Positions 8,218-15,900 of a DNA stretch of 64,000 nt are shown piece after piece; the stretch's first letter is position 1, and every line of letters starts with the position of its first letter. This DNA is from Verrucomicrobiota bacterium. GTDB taxonomy: Bacteria > Verrucomicrobiota > Verrucomicrobiia > Limisphaerales > UBA9464. The notes beneath the pieces are model-generated. The model made no database searches. It had not been told where the DNA came from and saw only the letters and a list, made by a program, of their open reading frames with translations. The stretch is taken from assembly GCA_017309115.1 (NCBI GenBank), contig JAFLEF010000032.1, positions 1 through 64,000 of the forward strand, in the 5' to 3' direction. A program made the translations under genes and the position numbers.

Positions 8218-11200
8218 ACTCTGAACCGTCACCGGCAGGTACAGATCCCGGGGCGGAGGCGGAGGGCCAGCCCTGTCGCTGGCGGCGTTTCGGCGGCGGC
8301 TGCTGGCGGGGATTCCGTTGGTGCACTCGGGCGGGTTACGTGGTGCTGGCGTTGTTCGCTTACGCCTTGTTTCACCTGCATCAGATCGGACTGCCAGGAT
8401 TTCTGAAGGATCGGGTGGTGGCCCAGTTGGCGGCCCAGGGATTGAAACTCGATTACAGCCGGCTGCGGTTGGAGTTTGGACACGGCTTAGTCGCGGAGAA
8501 CGTCACGCTGCACTTCCGCAATGCGCCGGCCAGCCAGTTCGTCTTCTTTAAGCAGATCCAACTCAAGTTCGGTTGGAGCGCCCTGTGGTCGGATGACCAA
8601 ACGCTTATCCGGGCCCTGGGATTGGTCGGAGGCGAGGCGGGAGTGCCGGTGGAGGGGGGGGCGGGAGCCCCGGCGACACTGATGAAGTTCACTGACCTGT
8701 CGGGCGATCTGGAATTCTTGGGTCCGGACGATTGGCGGTTGGTCGGACTGACGGCCAAGCTCAACAACCTCGAATTCGAGGCGATGGGCACGGTGAAGAA
8801 TGTCGCCTGGTTGTACACGGGTTCCACGAGCGGTAGCGGCGGTAGTTTTGAGGTGAAGAGCCGGCCCCTGGCGCGGGTGATGGAGGGCCTGGAGCAAATG
8901 GAGTTTCGGGAGCCGCCGAGGGTGGAACTGAACTTCGCTGTCGATGGTCGATCGTTGGCCCAGTCCGTTGTGCAATTTCGGTTTGGAACCGCCGGCGCGC
9001 GCAGTCCGCAGGGCGACTTCGAGCAGGTTCGACTGAGTGTGAATTTGCAACCCGACCCGCGCGAAAAGCAATGGTTGCGGGGAGCCATCCGCTTGCAGGC
9101 GTCCGAGGTGAGGACCCGCTGGGGGGCTTTTGATTCACTGTTGTGGAAGGCGGACGTCCGCCTGCCACCCACCAATCAGCCGCCGACGTTTCTGGATTGG
9201 CGCCTGACCGCTCAATCATTGCGCAGCGAGGAACTGCAGTTGGGTTCGATTCGAGCCCACGGGACCACTCTGGCCACGAATGCCGTGGCGCCGATTCCCC
9301 CGGGCTTGGGCGTCCGTTCCGTGGCGCGCGCCGAACTCTCGCTGGTGGAAGGGTTCTTTACTCAGCTGGAGGTGACCGCCCGGGATTTTCGATCGCCCTG
9401 GGCCGTTGCCACCAATGCCACACTGGACGCCCGACTGTGGAGTCGGACCAACGAATGGGTGCCCGCGGCGGCGGACTGGGCCTTCACGTCGGGGGCCACG
9501 CGTGTTCCCCAGTTTCGCTTGGATGGACTCTCGCTTCAGGGCAGTGCGTTGCCGGTGGCGGCTGCCAACCAAATGGCGTTGACCCAATTTTGGACCAATC
9601 TCGCGCCGTGGCGATTTCAGCTCCAATCCCGGGCCACCAACGTGGTGATCTCTTCGGGACAAACGTTTGAGCGAGCTGGAGTGAGCGTGGATTGGAAGGG
9701 TGGCCGATTAGCGGTGAGCAATCTTCTCCTGCGGGTTCCGGAGGGCGGAGTCTCGCTGTCCGGGAATTTGGATGTGCCGAGCCGATCTGCGGTCGTAGCG
9801 GTGGAGGGGGAACTTTCGTTGCGGGCGATGGACGGCTTGCTGCCTCCAGCATGGTGGGGCCAGGTGACGAACCAGGGGGTTCGTCCGGAGAATCGGTTGA
9901 AGTTGGATTTGTCGGCTCGGGGCGACCTTCCCCCTTGGGACACCCCGTCCACCAACTGGGTGTCAGCGCTCCGCAGATCCATCGCGGTCGAAGGGGGCCT
10001 GCGCGCCACCAACCTTGCTTGGGATGAAGTGGTCATTGATGGAGTGGAAGCCCGATTTGGCGCGGCTTCCGATCGGGTGAGTTTGGATTCGTTCCGGGTT
10101 GAAGAACGCGGCGGGGAGTTGAATGCGCGGGGCGAACTGGATTTGGGGGAGGGACGGTTCCGTGCTCAACTGGACAGTTCCATTGATCTGTTGGCGTTCC
10201 GACCGTTGATCAAGGGGCCGGGTCTGGGACGACAACTGGACTTGATTACGCTGGGCATCCCGCCCGCCATCACTGCCGAGGCGTGGGGTAATTTCAAACA
10301 TCCGGACGAGGTGGGTTTCCGCGCGTCTGTGGCGATCACCAACGCGACGTATCGTCTGGAACCGGTCACGGAATTGCGCACCACACTCGGCTACACCAAT
10401 CAGGCGGTTACCTTCATGGGTACCGAACTGCGGATGGGCACGAACTCGGGGCGCGCGTCGTACATGCGGTATGATGCCAAGACCCAGTTGCTTGAGCTTA
10501 CCAACGCCGTGGCCCAATTGGATTTGGCTGCGTTGGGTCGGGCCATTGGTCCCAAGACGGCCCAGGTGCTCGCGCCATACTATTTTCCCCAGCCTCCATT
10601 GGTTCAAGCCACCGGGTTCATTCCCATCACGCCTGAGGCTCAGGCAAACGTGGTGTTTCAGGCCCGGGCGCCGCAGTTTGAGTGGTGGTACTTCCGCTTC
10701 ACCAATTTGCTGGCGACGGTGGCCTGGAAGGGGACCGATTTGATCATTACCAATGTGGCGTCGGGATTCTATGGAGGCGTGATGTCCGCCAACGTGAAGG
10801 TGAATGTGAAGGAACCCAAGAATACCACGTTCCAAGCGGAAACCACGTTTGCCGATGTGCAGGTGAATCTGTTGATGGAGGATCTGGTGACGCGGACGAA
10901 TCAGTTGGGTGGGATTCTGAGTGGTCAGGTGATCATAGATCAAGGTCAGGGGAAGAAGGGGCTTCCCTGGAAGGGCAGCGGCAACGCCCAGATTCGCGAT
11001 GGCGTGCTCTGGGGCTTGCCCTTGTTCGGGCTGTTGTCGCCGGTATTCGACGCGTTGGCGCCGGGCATGGGCAAGGCGCAGTTCAACGCCGGCAATGCCC
11101 TTTTCACGCTGACCAACAACACGGTGGAGTTCAGCAAGATTGAGTTGCTGTCGTCGGCCATGCGCATCGACATGCAGGGTGGGGTGACCTTTGACGGGGA

Positions 11201-11441
11201 TCTGGACATGGTTCTGGAAGCGCGTCCGCTGCGGGGGGTGCCGTTGCTGGGCGCCGTCCTGGATTTCGTGCTCGCGCCGTTCACGAAGCTGTTTGAGTAC
11301 GAGGTGAAGGGAACCCTGGGAGAGCCGGTCGCGGAGCTGAAGAATGTGCCGACGTTTCTGCTGGCTCCCCTGCGACCGTTCAAGACGCTGAAGAGCATCT
11401 TCAACGGCCCGGAGCTGAAGCCGCTGCCGGAGGGGAAGTGA
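8214..11441 (+). CDS. AsmA/TamB-like large membrane-anchored protein
   Basis: This 1075-residue protein has an N-terminal membrane helix (about 40-58, AGYVVLALFAYALFHLHQIG). A very long region of repeating beta-strand pattern follows, as in AsmA-like and TamB/YhdP proteins that bridge the bacterial envelope and take part in lipid transport. The C-terminal part (about 860-1050) contains the AsmA-like region with LLMEDLVTRTNQLGGILSGQV and the glycine-rich GSGNAQIRDGVLWGLPLFGLL. It starts with GTG overlapping the stop of the DUF4340 gene, so it is translationally coupled to the ABC operon. The specific function is unknown. Its presence as the last operon gene hints that the transporter handles envelope lipids or related molecules. 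Confidence 0.75.
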   Translation: MNSEPSPAGTDPGAEAEGQPCRWRRFGGGCWRGFRWCTRAGYVVLALFAYALFHLHQIGLPGFLKDRVVAQLAAQGLKLDYSRLRLEFGHGLVAENVTLHFRNAPASQFVFFKQIQLKFGWSALWSDDQTLIRALGLVGGEAGVPVEGGAGAPATLMKFTDLSGDLEFLGPDDWRLVGLTAKLNNLEFEAMGTVKNVAWLYTGSTSGSGGSFEVKSRPLARVMEGLEQMEFREPPRVELNFAVDGRSLAQSVVQFRFGTAGARSPQGDFEQVRLSVNLQPDPREKQWLRGAIRLQASEVRTRWGAFDSLLWKADVRLPPTNQPPTFLDWRLTAQSLRSEELQLGSIRAHGTTLATNAVAPIPPGLGVRSVARAELSLVEGFFTQLEVTARDFRSPWAVATNATLDARLWSRTNEWVPAAADWAFTSGATRVPQFRLDGLSLQGSALPVAAANQMALTQFWTNLAPWRFQLQSRATNVVISSGQTFERAGVSVDWKGGRLAVSNLLLRVPEGGVSLSGNLDVPSRSAVVAVEGELSLRAMDGLLPPAWWGQVTNQGVRPENRLKLDLSARGDLPPWDTPSTNWVSALRRSIAVEGGLRATNLAWDEVVIDGVEARFGAASDRVSLDSFRVEERGGELNARGELDLGEGRFRAQLDSSIDLLAFRPLIKGPGLGRQLDLITLGIPPAITAEAWGNFKHPDEVGFRASVAITNATYRLEPVTELRTTLGYTNQAVTFMGTELRMGTNSGRASYMRYDAKTQLLELTNAVAQLDLAALGRAIGPKTAQVLAPYYFPQPPLVQATGFIPITPEAQANVVFQARAPQFEWWYFRFTNLLATVAWKGTDLIITNVASGFYGGVMSANVKVNVKEPKNTTFQAETTFADVQVNLLMEDLVTRTNQLGGILSGQVIIDQGQGKKGLPWKGSGNAQIRDGVLWGLPLFGLLSPVFDALAPGMGKAQFNAGNALFTLTNNTVEFSKIELLSSAMRIDMQGGVTFDGDLDMVLEARPLRGVPLLGAVLDFVLAPFTKLFEYEVKGTLGEPVAELKNVPTFLLAPLRPFKTLKSIFNGPELKPLPEGK

Positions 11442-11451
11442 GGGGGCGATT

Positions 11452-11479
11452 AGCTGAGAGCTGAGAGCTGAGAGCTGAG
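11452..11479. repeat. Short tandem repeat, 7-bp unit AGCTGAG (4 copies)
   Basis: Four perfect head-to-tail copies of AGCTGAG lie ten bases after the stop of the AsmA-like gene. The same heptamer, or close variants, recurs at about 12521-12549, 12677-12690, 18449-18463 (reverse strand), 25627-25655 and 26929-26957 (reverse). Related versions (CTCAACT) occur at about 15180-15210. All copies lie outside genes. Confidence 0.8.
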
Positions 11480-11557
11480 AGGAAAAACCCGGTAGGGCGA
11501 CGATCTGCGGAGCCATTCGGGTGTGGAGTGGTGACGCGTGATTCGCCGAACGGCTTG

Positions 11558-11712
11558 GAAGGCGCGAAGCGTTTGGACTGCGCCAGCCCTCTGGCGCTTT
11601 GGGGCGCGTGAGTGGTGGCTGGGGGCTGTGGATGCACTGACACGTCAGCAGCCGTGACGAAAAGCGGTAGCTCGCGGCGCTCGCGACCGCACTCCAAGAC
11701 GCTTCGCGCGTA
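11558..11712. repeat. REP-like element, copy A, next to RAYT gene
   Basis: This copy contains the perfect hairpin GCGCCAG-CCCT-CTGGCGC (11580-11597), a CTGACACGTCAG near-palindrome, and a second G/C-rich hairpin (GCGGTAGCTCGC... GCGACCGC) around 11665-11690. The same arrangement recurs at 12414, 12574, 12716 and 25677. It ends directly beside the stop of the RAYT gene. Confidence 0.8.
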
Positions 11713-11719
11713 GCAACGG

Positions 11720-12301
11720 TTACTTCTCGGTCTGCCATTCGGCTGCGGGTTCGAACTCGTCGGGAACCTGGAGTTGGTCGGTCTTGAAGCTATAGATCGT
11801 TCTCACTTGAGCCGGGGACGCCGTACGTTCGAACCAAGCGGCGGAGCACCAGGGATACTGGTTGGCGACGGGCACCAGACCGTGTTTGACGGGATTCTGA
11901 TGCGTGTAGTTCAGCCGGGCGAAGTAGGAGTTCAGATAGGTCAGGTTTGTTTCGCGAAAATTGAACCAGACCTGCCGCTCAGGGACGCGATCAAGTCGGT
12001 TGATCCATCCGGCGGTGCGGGTGTGCAGCGTCTTCAACATCGGTTTGAGGCTTTGGGCGGTTGATTCCCCTGCGGGCGAATGGCCGATGAAGTGATAGTG
12101 ATTGGAGAACACCGCCCAGGCCTCGAGCTGCCAGCCATAATCGTGCGCGACCGTCAGCAGACCGTTATGGAGGACCCGGAGACGTTCTGCGCCGCGGAAA
12201 TGATGGGCCCTCTGGTAGGTGCTGGCGGTGACGAAGTAGGTGCCGCCCCGGGCGAGTTGGTGGGTTGGCGCGTGAGGCCAGGGCGTTCTGAGTTGCGACA
12301 T
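11720..12301 (-). CDS. REP-associated tyrosine transposase (RAYT, Y1_Tnp / IS200-like)
   Basis: The 193-residue protein is a HUH/Y1-type transposase. It has the metal-binding HxH pair in NHYHFIGH (about residue 85) and the YLNSYFARLNYTHQNPVKHGLV region, which contains the likely catalytic tyrosine and the PVKHGLV signature of RAYTs. RAYTs act on REP hairpins by single-strand DNA cleavage, and REP-like hairpins flank this gene on both sides. The start at ATG 12301 (MSQLRTPW) is preferred over the upstream TTG at 12337. The protein looks intact, so it may be the enzyme that spread the REP copies in this genome. Confidence 0.88.
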   Translation of the reverse strand: MSQLRTPWPHAPTHQLARGGTYFVTASTYQRAHHFRGAERLRVLHNGLLTVAHDYGWQLEAWAVFSNHYHFIGHSPAGESTAQSLKPMLKTLHTRTAGWINRLDRVPERQVWFNFRETNLTYLNSYFARLNYTHQNPVKHGLVPVANQYPWCSAAWFERTASPAQVRTIYSFKTDQLQVPDEFEPAAEWQTEK

Positions 12302-12413
12302 ACCCACCAAATAGCGGCTGCTCGAAGTGTTCCTCAATCGCTAGAAGTCAGTAGTGAGATGGAGCCCGGCGCCGGTGGGGACGTTGAGATTTGAGAGATG
12401 GGGAAGCGGCCAG

Positions 12414-12942
12414 GAAAGCGCGAAGCGTTTGGACTGCGCCAGCCCTCTGGCGCTTTGGGGCGGGTGAGTCGCGGCTGGGGGTCGTGGATGAACTGACGCG
12501 TCAGCAGCCTGGTCGGAAAGCTGAGAGCTGAGAGTCGAGAGCTGAGAGGTCGGAACGGGAAAGCGGGAAGGAAGGCGCGAAGCGTTTTGGACTGCGCCAG
12601 CCCTCTGGCGCTTTGGGGCGCGTGAGTCGCGGCTGAGGGTTGTGGATGGACTGACACGTCAGCAGTCTGGTCGGAAAGCTGAGAGCTGAGAGGTCGGAAC
12701 GGGAAAGCGGTGAGGAAAGCGCGAAGCGTTTTGGACTGCGCCAACCCTCTGGCGCTTTGGGGCGGGTGAGTGGTAGCTGGGGGTTGTGGTTGGACCTGAC
12801 ACGTCAGCAGCCGTGACGAAAAGCGGTAGCTCGCTGCGCTCGCGACCGCACTCCAAGACGCTTCGCGTGGGCCGCGCGGGCGAGGAAAAGATCCTCCAGT
12901 ATCTGCTGCGCGAACGGCTCGGTGGAACCTCGCCCTACCGGG
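12414..12942. repeat. Array of three REP-like elements with heptamer repeats (gene-free stretch)
   Basis: The stretch between the RAYT gene and the ankyrin gene holds no convincing gene. It contains three REP copies with hairpins at 12436-12453, 12594-12611 and 12738-12755; the last has one mismatch, GCGCCAA. Each is linked to CTGACRCGTCAG palindromes and AGCTGAG heptamers. The last copy also carries the second hairpin and a block at 12902-12942 ending in TCGCCCTACCGGG. An almost identical block of about 40 bases recurs at 25868-25907. Short antisense reading frames here are only translations of the repeats. Confidence 0.8.
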
Positions 12943-12981
12943 AGGAGGGGAAAACTCAGAGTTGAAAGATGGGGAAGCGGA

Positions 12982-15036
12982 CTACTTCTTCACCGGCCGG
13001 GCGGGGATGTAGATCGAATCGCCCGCGATGATTTTGGTGTCCAGATGTTTGGTGTTAGAGAAATCGACGACCCAGTTGGTGGATCCGTTGGGGTTTGGTC
13101 GAGTAATCGAAACTCGTGTAAGGTCGGCGGACTTCGGAATACTGAGGCCGATCAGAACGTCGCGGAGGGAACGCTGTTCATCCGAGCCCAGATCCAGTTT
13201 CGCGACCAACTCGCCCGTGATTCGTGTGGCTGGTCGAGCCATCGAGGTGGGCACACCCGCCGAAGGATTGCGATTTTGCTGCTGGGAGTTGGTTCCGCCG
13301 AGGGTCCGAATCAGAGCCCGCACCGTGGGGCTGCTTTCGGAGGATCCCGATACCAGTTCGTCTAGTGGGGTTCGAGATTCCAAGGATAAGGCGTTTACTT
13401 GAGCCCCGGCGTCGATTAATGCCAGCCCCACTTCGGAGTTCTGAGCGTAATGTAATGGAGTGTTGCCATAAGAATCGGCGGAGTTGGGATTAACGCCATA
13501 CTTGAGCAATAGTTTCACGATGTCCTTTTCTCCATAGGCTGCGGCGAGATGAAGTAGGGTCCTTCGCTTTCCAGCTCGCAAACCCTGAAGCTGCCATAGG
13601 TCTGCCACGACGGACATGTCAGCTCCGAAATCCACCAATTGTTTGAATGTCACGGTCTGATGCCCCAACAGGGCAGTGAACAGTGGCGTCATTGCTAGGG
13701 TATTGGTCGCTGTGATGTCGGCTCCCTTCTCCAAGAGAAGTTCGACGACGGCCGGCATGCCGTTGTAGGCCGCTAGGTGGAGAGGAGTGTTCCCTTCGGA
13801 GACCGTTTCCAGTGTTGAGGCCGGATTCTGCCCCGTGGTCCGGCTATCTATCTCGGCTCCGCTTTGGATCAGCTTTTCGGCAACGGCACGACGTCCGGCG
13901 CGGGCTGAGCAGTGCAGCGGGGTTCCGTCAACGGTGTTTCGGCTATTAGGGTTGGCCCCTCTCCGAAGAAGAAGAGTCACCAAATCAAGATTTCCCACCT
14001 GGGCCGCTCGATGCAGGGGGAAGCCAACCTCAATGGACACTCCCTGGTCTAGGAGGTACGAGACAACATTGGTCCAACCCTTGCCGCCAGCCCTCGTTAG
14101 AGGCGTAGATCCCCCGACAACTTTGCCCAATAAATCCGGACTCTCCGCTGCTAGCTTTTTGAGCCGCTCCAGTTCCTCCGCCTCCTCTGGACTCATCGCC
14201 GGGGTCTGCGGTGGCGTCTTCAACAAATCCACAATGTCCGGATTCTTGGGGTTCTGCTGAGCAGCCCGTTGGAGTTCCTTCAGCGAGGTGACCCGGCCTT
14301 CCAGACGCGCCACCAGGAGGGAGGCGGTCGCCTGTTCCTCGATGAGCGCGGCCTTAATGCCTTGGGCGACCTCTTGAATCTGCTCGTTGATCTTCCGCAA
14401 GATAACCTCCACGCGGACCACCTCCGGATGCTGGGGCCCGAGGTCCGGGCTGAGCCGGGAGCGTTGTTGCTCAGAGATGTTCAAATCCACCAGCAGGGTT
14501 TCCAAAAGCCGGTTGGGTCGGAATGCCAGGAGCTGTACCAGGTTGGAGCGACTACCCGTTTGGAAGTTGGCAATCGCCTTGTTGAGTTTGGCGAGGTTCA
14601 GGGCGGCGGTGTCGCGTTGGAATTCGGCTTCAGCCAGGAATTGACCCACAAGCGGCTCTTGAGCTGAGGCGGGTGAAGCCTGGGGAATTTCGCTCCGCGC
14701 CAAGGCCATCAGATTGGTCTGATCCGGGAACTCGGTCAGGAGGCGCAGGAACTGAACGCGCGCGGAGTCCGTGTTTCCCAGGCGACGCTGGACTTCGCCC
14801 AGACGATAGATCGCGGTGGCTTGGGCCTCCCGTTGTTGGTCACCGAGGCGCACAGCCTGTTGATACGCTTCGGCGGCGGCCCGCAGATCCCGCTGGGCTT
14901 CCTCCGCCACGAGGCCGCGTTGGAGGGCGGACTCCACGGTGTCCGCTGCGCGAACGGTCACCAGGAAACTGCTGGCGAGAAGAAGGATCAGCCCTGTGCG
15001 GAGGGTGAGGCTGGTTCTGAGTTCTGAAGGTTTCAT
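12982..15036 (-). CDS. Exported ankyrin-repeat protein with TPR-like N-terminus and SLBB-like C-terminus
   Basis: The 684-residue protein starts with a signal peptide (LTLRTGLILLLASSFLVTVRA). A TPR-like stretch follows (about 35-110, AAAEAYQQAVRLGDQQREAQATAIYRLGE), then a helical, possibly coiled-coil region to about 290. Six to eight ankyrin repeats follow (about 300-560, such as GNTPLHLAAYNGMPAVVELLLEKGAD and GNTPLHYA). The last 85 residues resemble a soluble-ligand-binding beta-grasp (SLBB) domain of polysaccharide exporters (LTRVSITR ... GDSIYIPARP). The combination is unusual. It is flanked by the REP array and separated from the two-component genes by about 150 bases. Function is unknown; the layout suggests an envelope scaffold. 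Confidence 0.8.
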   Translation of the reverse strand: MKPSELRTSLTLRTGLILLLASSFLVTVRAADTVESALQRGLVAEEAQRDLRAAAEAYQQAVRLGDQQREAQATAIYRLGEVQRRLGNTDSARVQFLRLLTEFPDQTNLMALARSEIPQASPASAQEPLVGQFLAEAEFQRDTAALNLAKLNKAIANFQTGSRSNLVQLLAFRPNRLLETLLVDLNISEQQRSRLSPDLGPQHPEVVRVEVILRKINEQIQEVAQGIKAALIEEQATASLLVARLEGRVTSLKELQRAAQQNPKNPDIVDLLKTPPQTPAMSPEEAEELERLKKLAAESPDLLGKVVGGSTPLTRAGGKGWTNVVSYLLDQGVSIEVGFPLHRAAQVGNLDLVTLLLRRGANPNSRNTVDGTPLHCSARAGRRAVAEKLIQSGAEIDSRTTGQNPASTLETVSEGNTPLHLAAYNGMPAVVELLLEKGADITATNTLAMTPLFTALLGHQTVTFKQLVDFGADMSVVADLWQLQGLRAGKRRTLLHLAAAYGEKDIVKLLLKYGVNPNSADSYGNTPLHYAQNSEVGLALIDAGAQVNALSLESRTPLDELVSGSSESSPTVRALIRTLGGTNSQQQNRNPSAGVPTSMARPATRITGELVAKLDLGSDEQRSLRDVLIGLSIPKSADLTRVSITRPNPNGSTNWVVDFSNTKHLDTKIIAGDSIYIPARPVKK

Positions 15037-15189
15037 AGTTCGCTCTGAAGTGTGGCGAGTGGAACGGGCGGACGTGTCAGAGAGTTGTTAAGTCGAATGG
15101 AGCCAAAACCGATAAACCGGATCCGCATTGCGTCCACAAGCCCATTGGCATTTCCGAAGTGCTGAATTCCATGATTTTTCTCTCAACTC

Positions 15190-15900
15190 TCAACCTTCAA
15201 CTCTCAACCGGCTTGTGGGCAGCTCCAGCTTGTAGCCGACGCCATGGACGGTGCGGATAAAGCGTGGTGCTTCGGGATCGGCTTCCAGCTTAGCGCGCAG
15301 TCCGGCCACGTGGGTGTCCACGGTGCGCGTGGTCGGAAAGGCGGCTACGCCCCAAACGCGGTCGAGGAACAGTTCGCGGCTCACGGGTTGACCGGCGTGC
15401 TCGGCGAGGAGTCGGAGCAGGGCAAATTCCTTCGCAGTCAGATGCAGTGGGCGTCCGTCTCGGTAGGCTTCCTGACGGGCGAAGTCCACAGTGGCCGAGC
15501 CCAAGGTGAGTTGTTCCGGAGCCGGCCGACCGGAACGCTCGGCGCGGCGTAGCAAGGCGCGAACACGGGCTAGCAGTTCGTCGCCGCTGAACGGTTTGAC
15601 CAGGTAGTCATCGGCGCCGGCGTCGAGTCCGCGAATACGGTCCTCCACCTGACCTTTGGCGGTGAGCATGAGGATCGGGGTGTTCTGACCCAGCCGGCGC
15701 AACTCGCTGGCCACCGAGAAACCGTCGAGCTGCGGCATCATGACGTCGAGCAGGATCAAGTCGGGTTGCTCCTCGCGGGCGCGTTCGAGGCCACTGGCAC
15801 CATCGGCGGCGCAGATCACGCGATAGCCAGCAGCGGTCAGACGATCCGCCAGCGCGGTGCGCATGGGGCGTTCGTCTTCGATGATGAGAATGCGGGACAT
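15190..15900 (-). CDS. OmpR/PhoB-type response regulator
   Basis: The 236-residue product has an N-terminal receiver domain. Its acidic pair is in LIIEDERPM, the phospho-acceptor Asp in LILLDVMMPQLDG (about residue 51), and the Lys in YLVKPFSG. A C-terminal winged-helix DNA-binding domain follows (LTAKEFALLRLLAEHAGQPVSR ... TVDTHVAGLRAKLE ... VHGVGYKLE). The ATG at 15900 is the natural start; a longer in-frame extension runs over the kinase gene and is a shadow. The start codon overlaps the stop of the kinase gene, so the pair is co-translated. Its target genes cannot be seen. Confidence 0.93.
   Translation of the reverse strand: MSRILIIEDERPMRTALADRLTAAGYRVICAADGASGLERAREEQPDLILLDVMMPQLDGFSVASELRRLGQNTPILMLTAKGQVEDRIRGLDAGADDYLVKPFSGDELLARVRALLRRAERSGRPAPEQLTLGSATVDFARQEAYRDGRPLHLTAKEFALLRLLAEHAGQPVSRELFLDRVWGVAAFPTTRTVDTHVAGLRAKLEADPEAPRFIRTVHGVGYKLELPTSRLRVEG

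Noticed and set aside
6382..8232. 616-residue antisense frame over the DUF4340 gene
   Set aside because: The composition (Arg, His, Gln rich) and lack of motifs show a shadow of the real gene on the + strand. The same applies to the long antisense frames at 9963-11738, 2895-4115, 44366-45727, 45916-47388 and 58507-59988.
11452..12942. Possible CRISPR array
   Set aside because: The repeats are 7-bp tandems and hairpins of differing spacing. There are no regular spacers of constant length and no cas genes.
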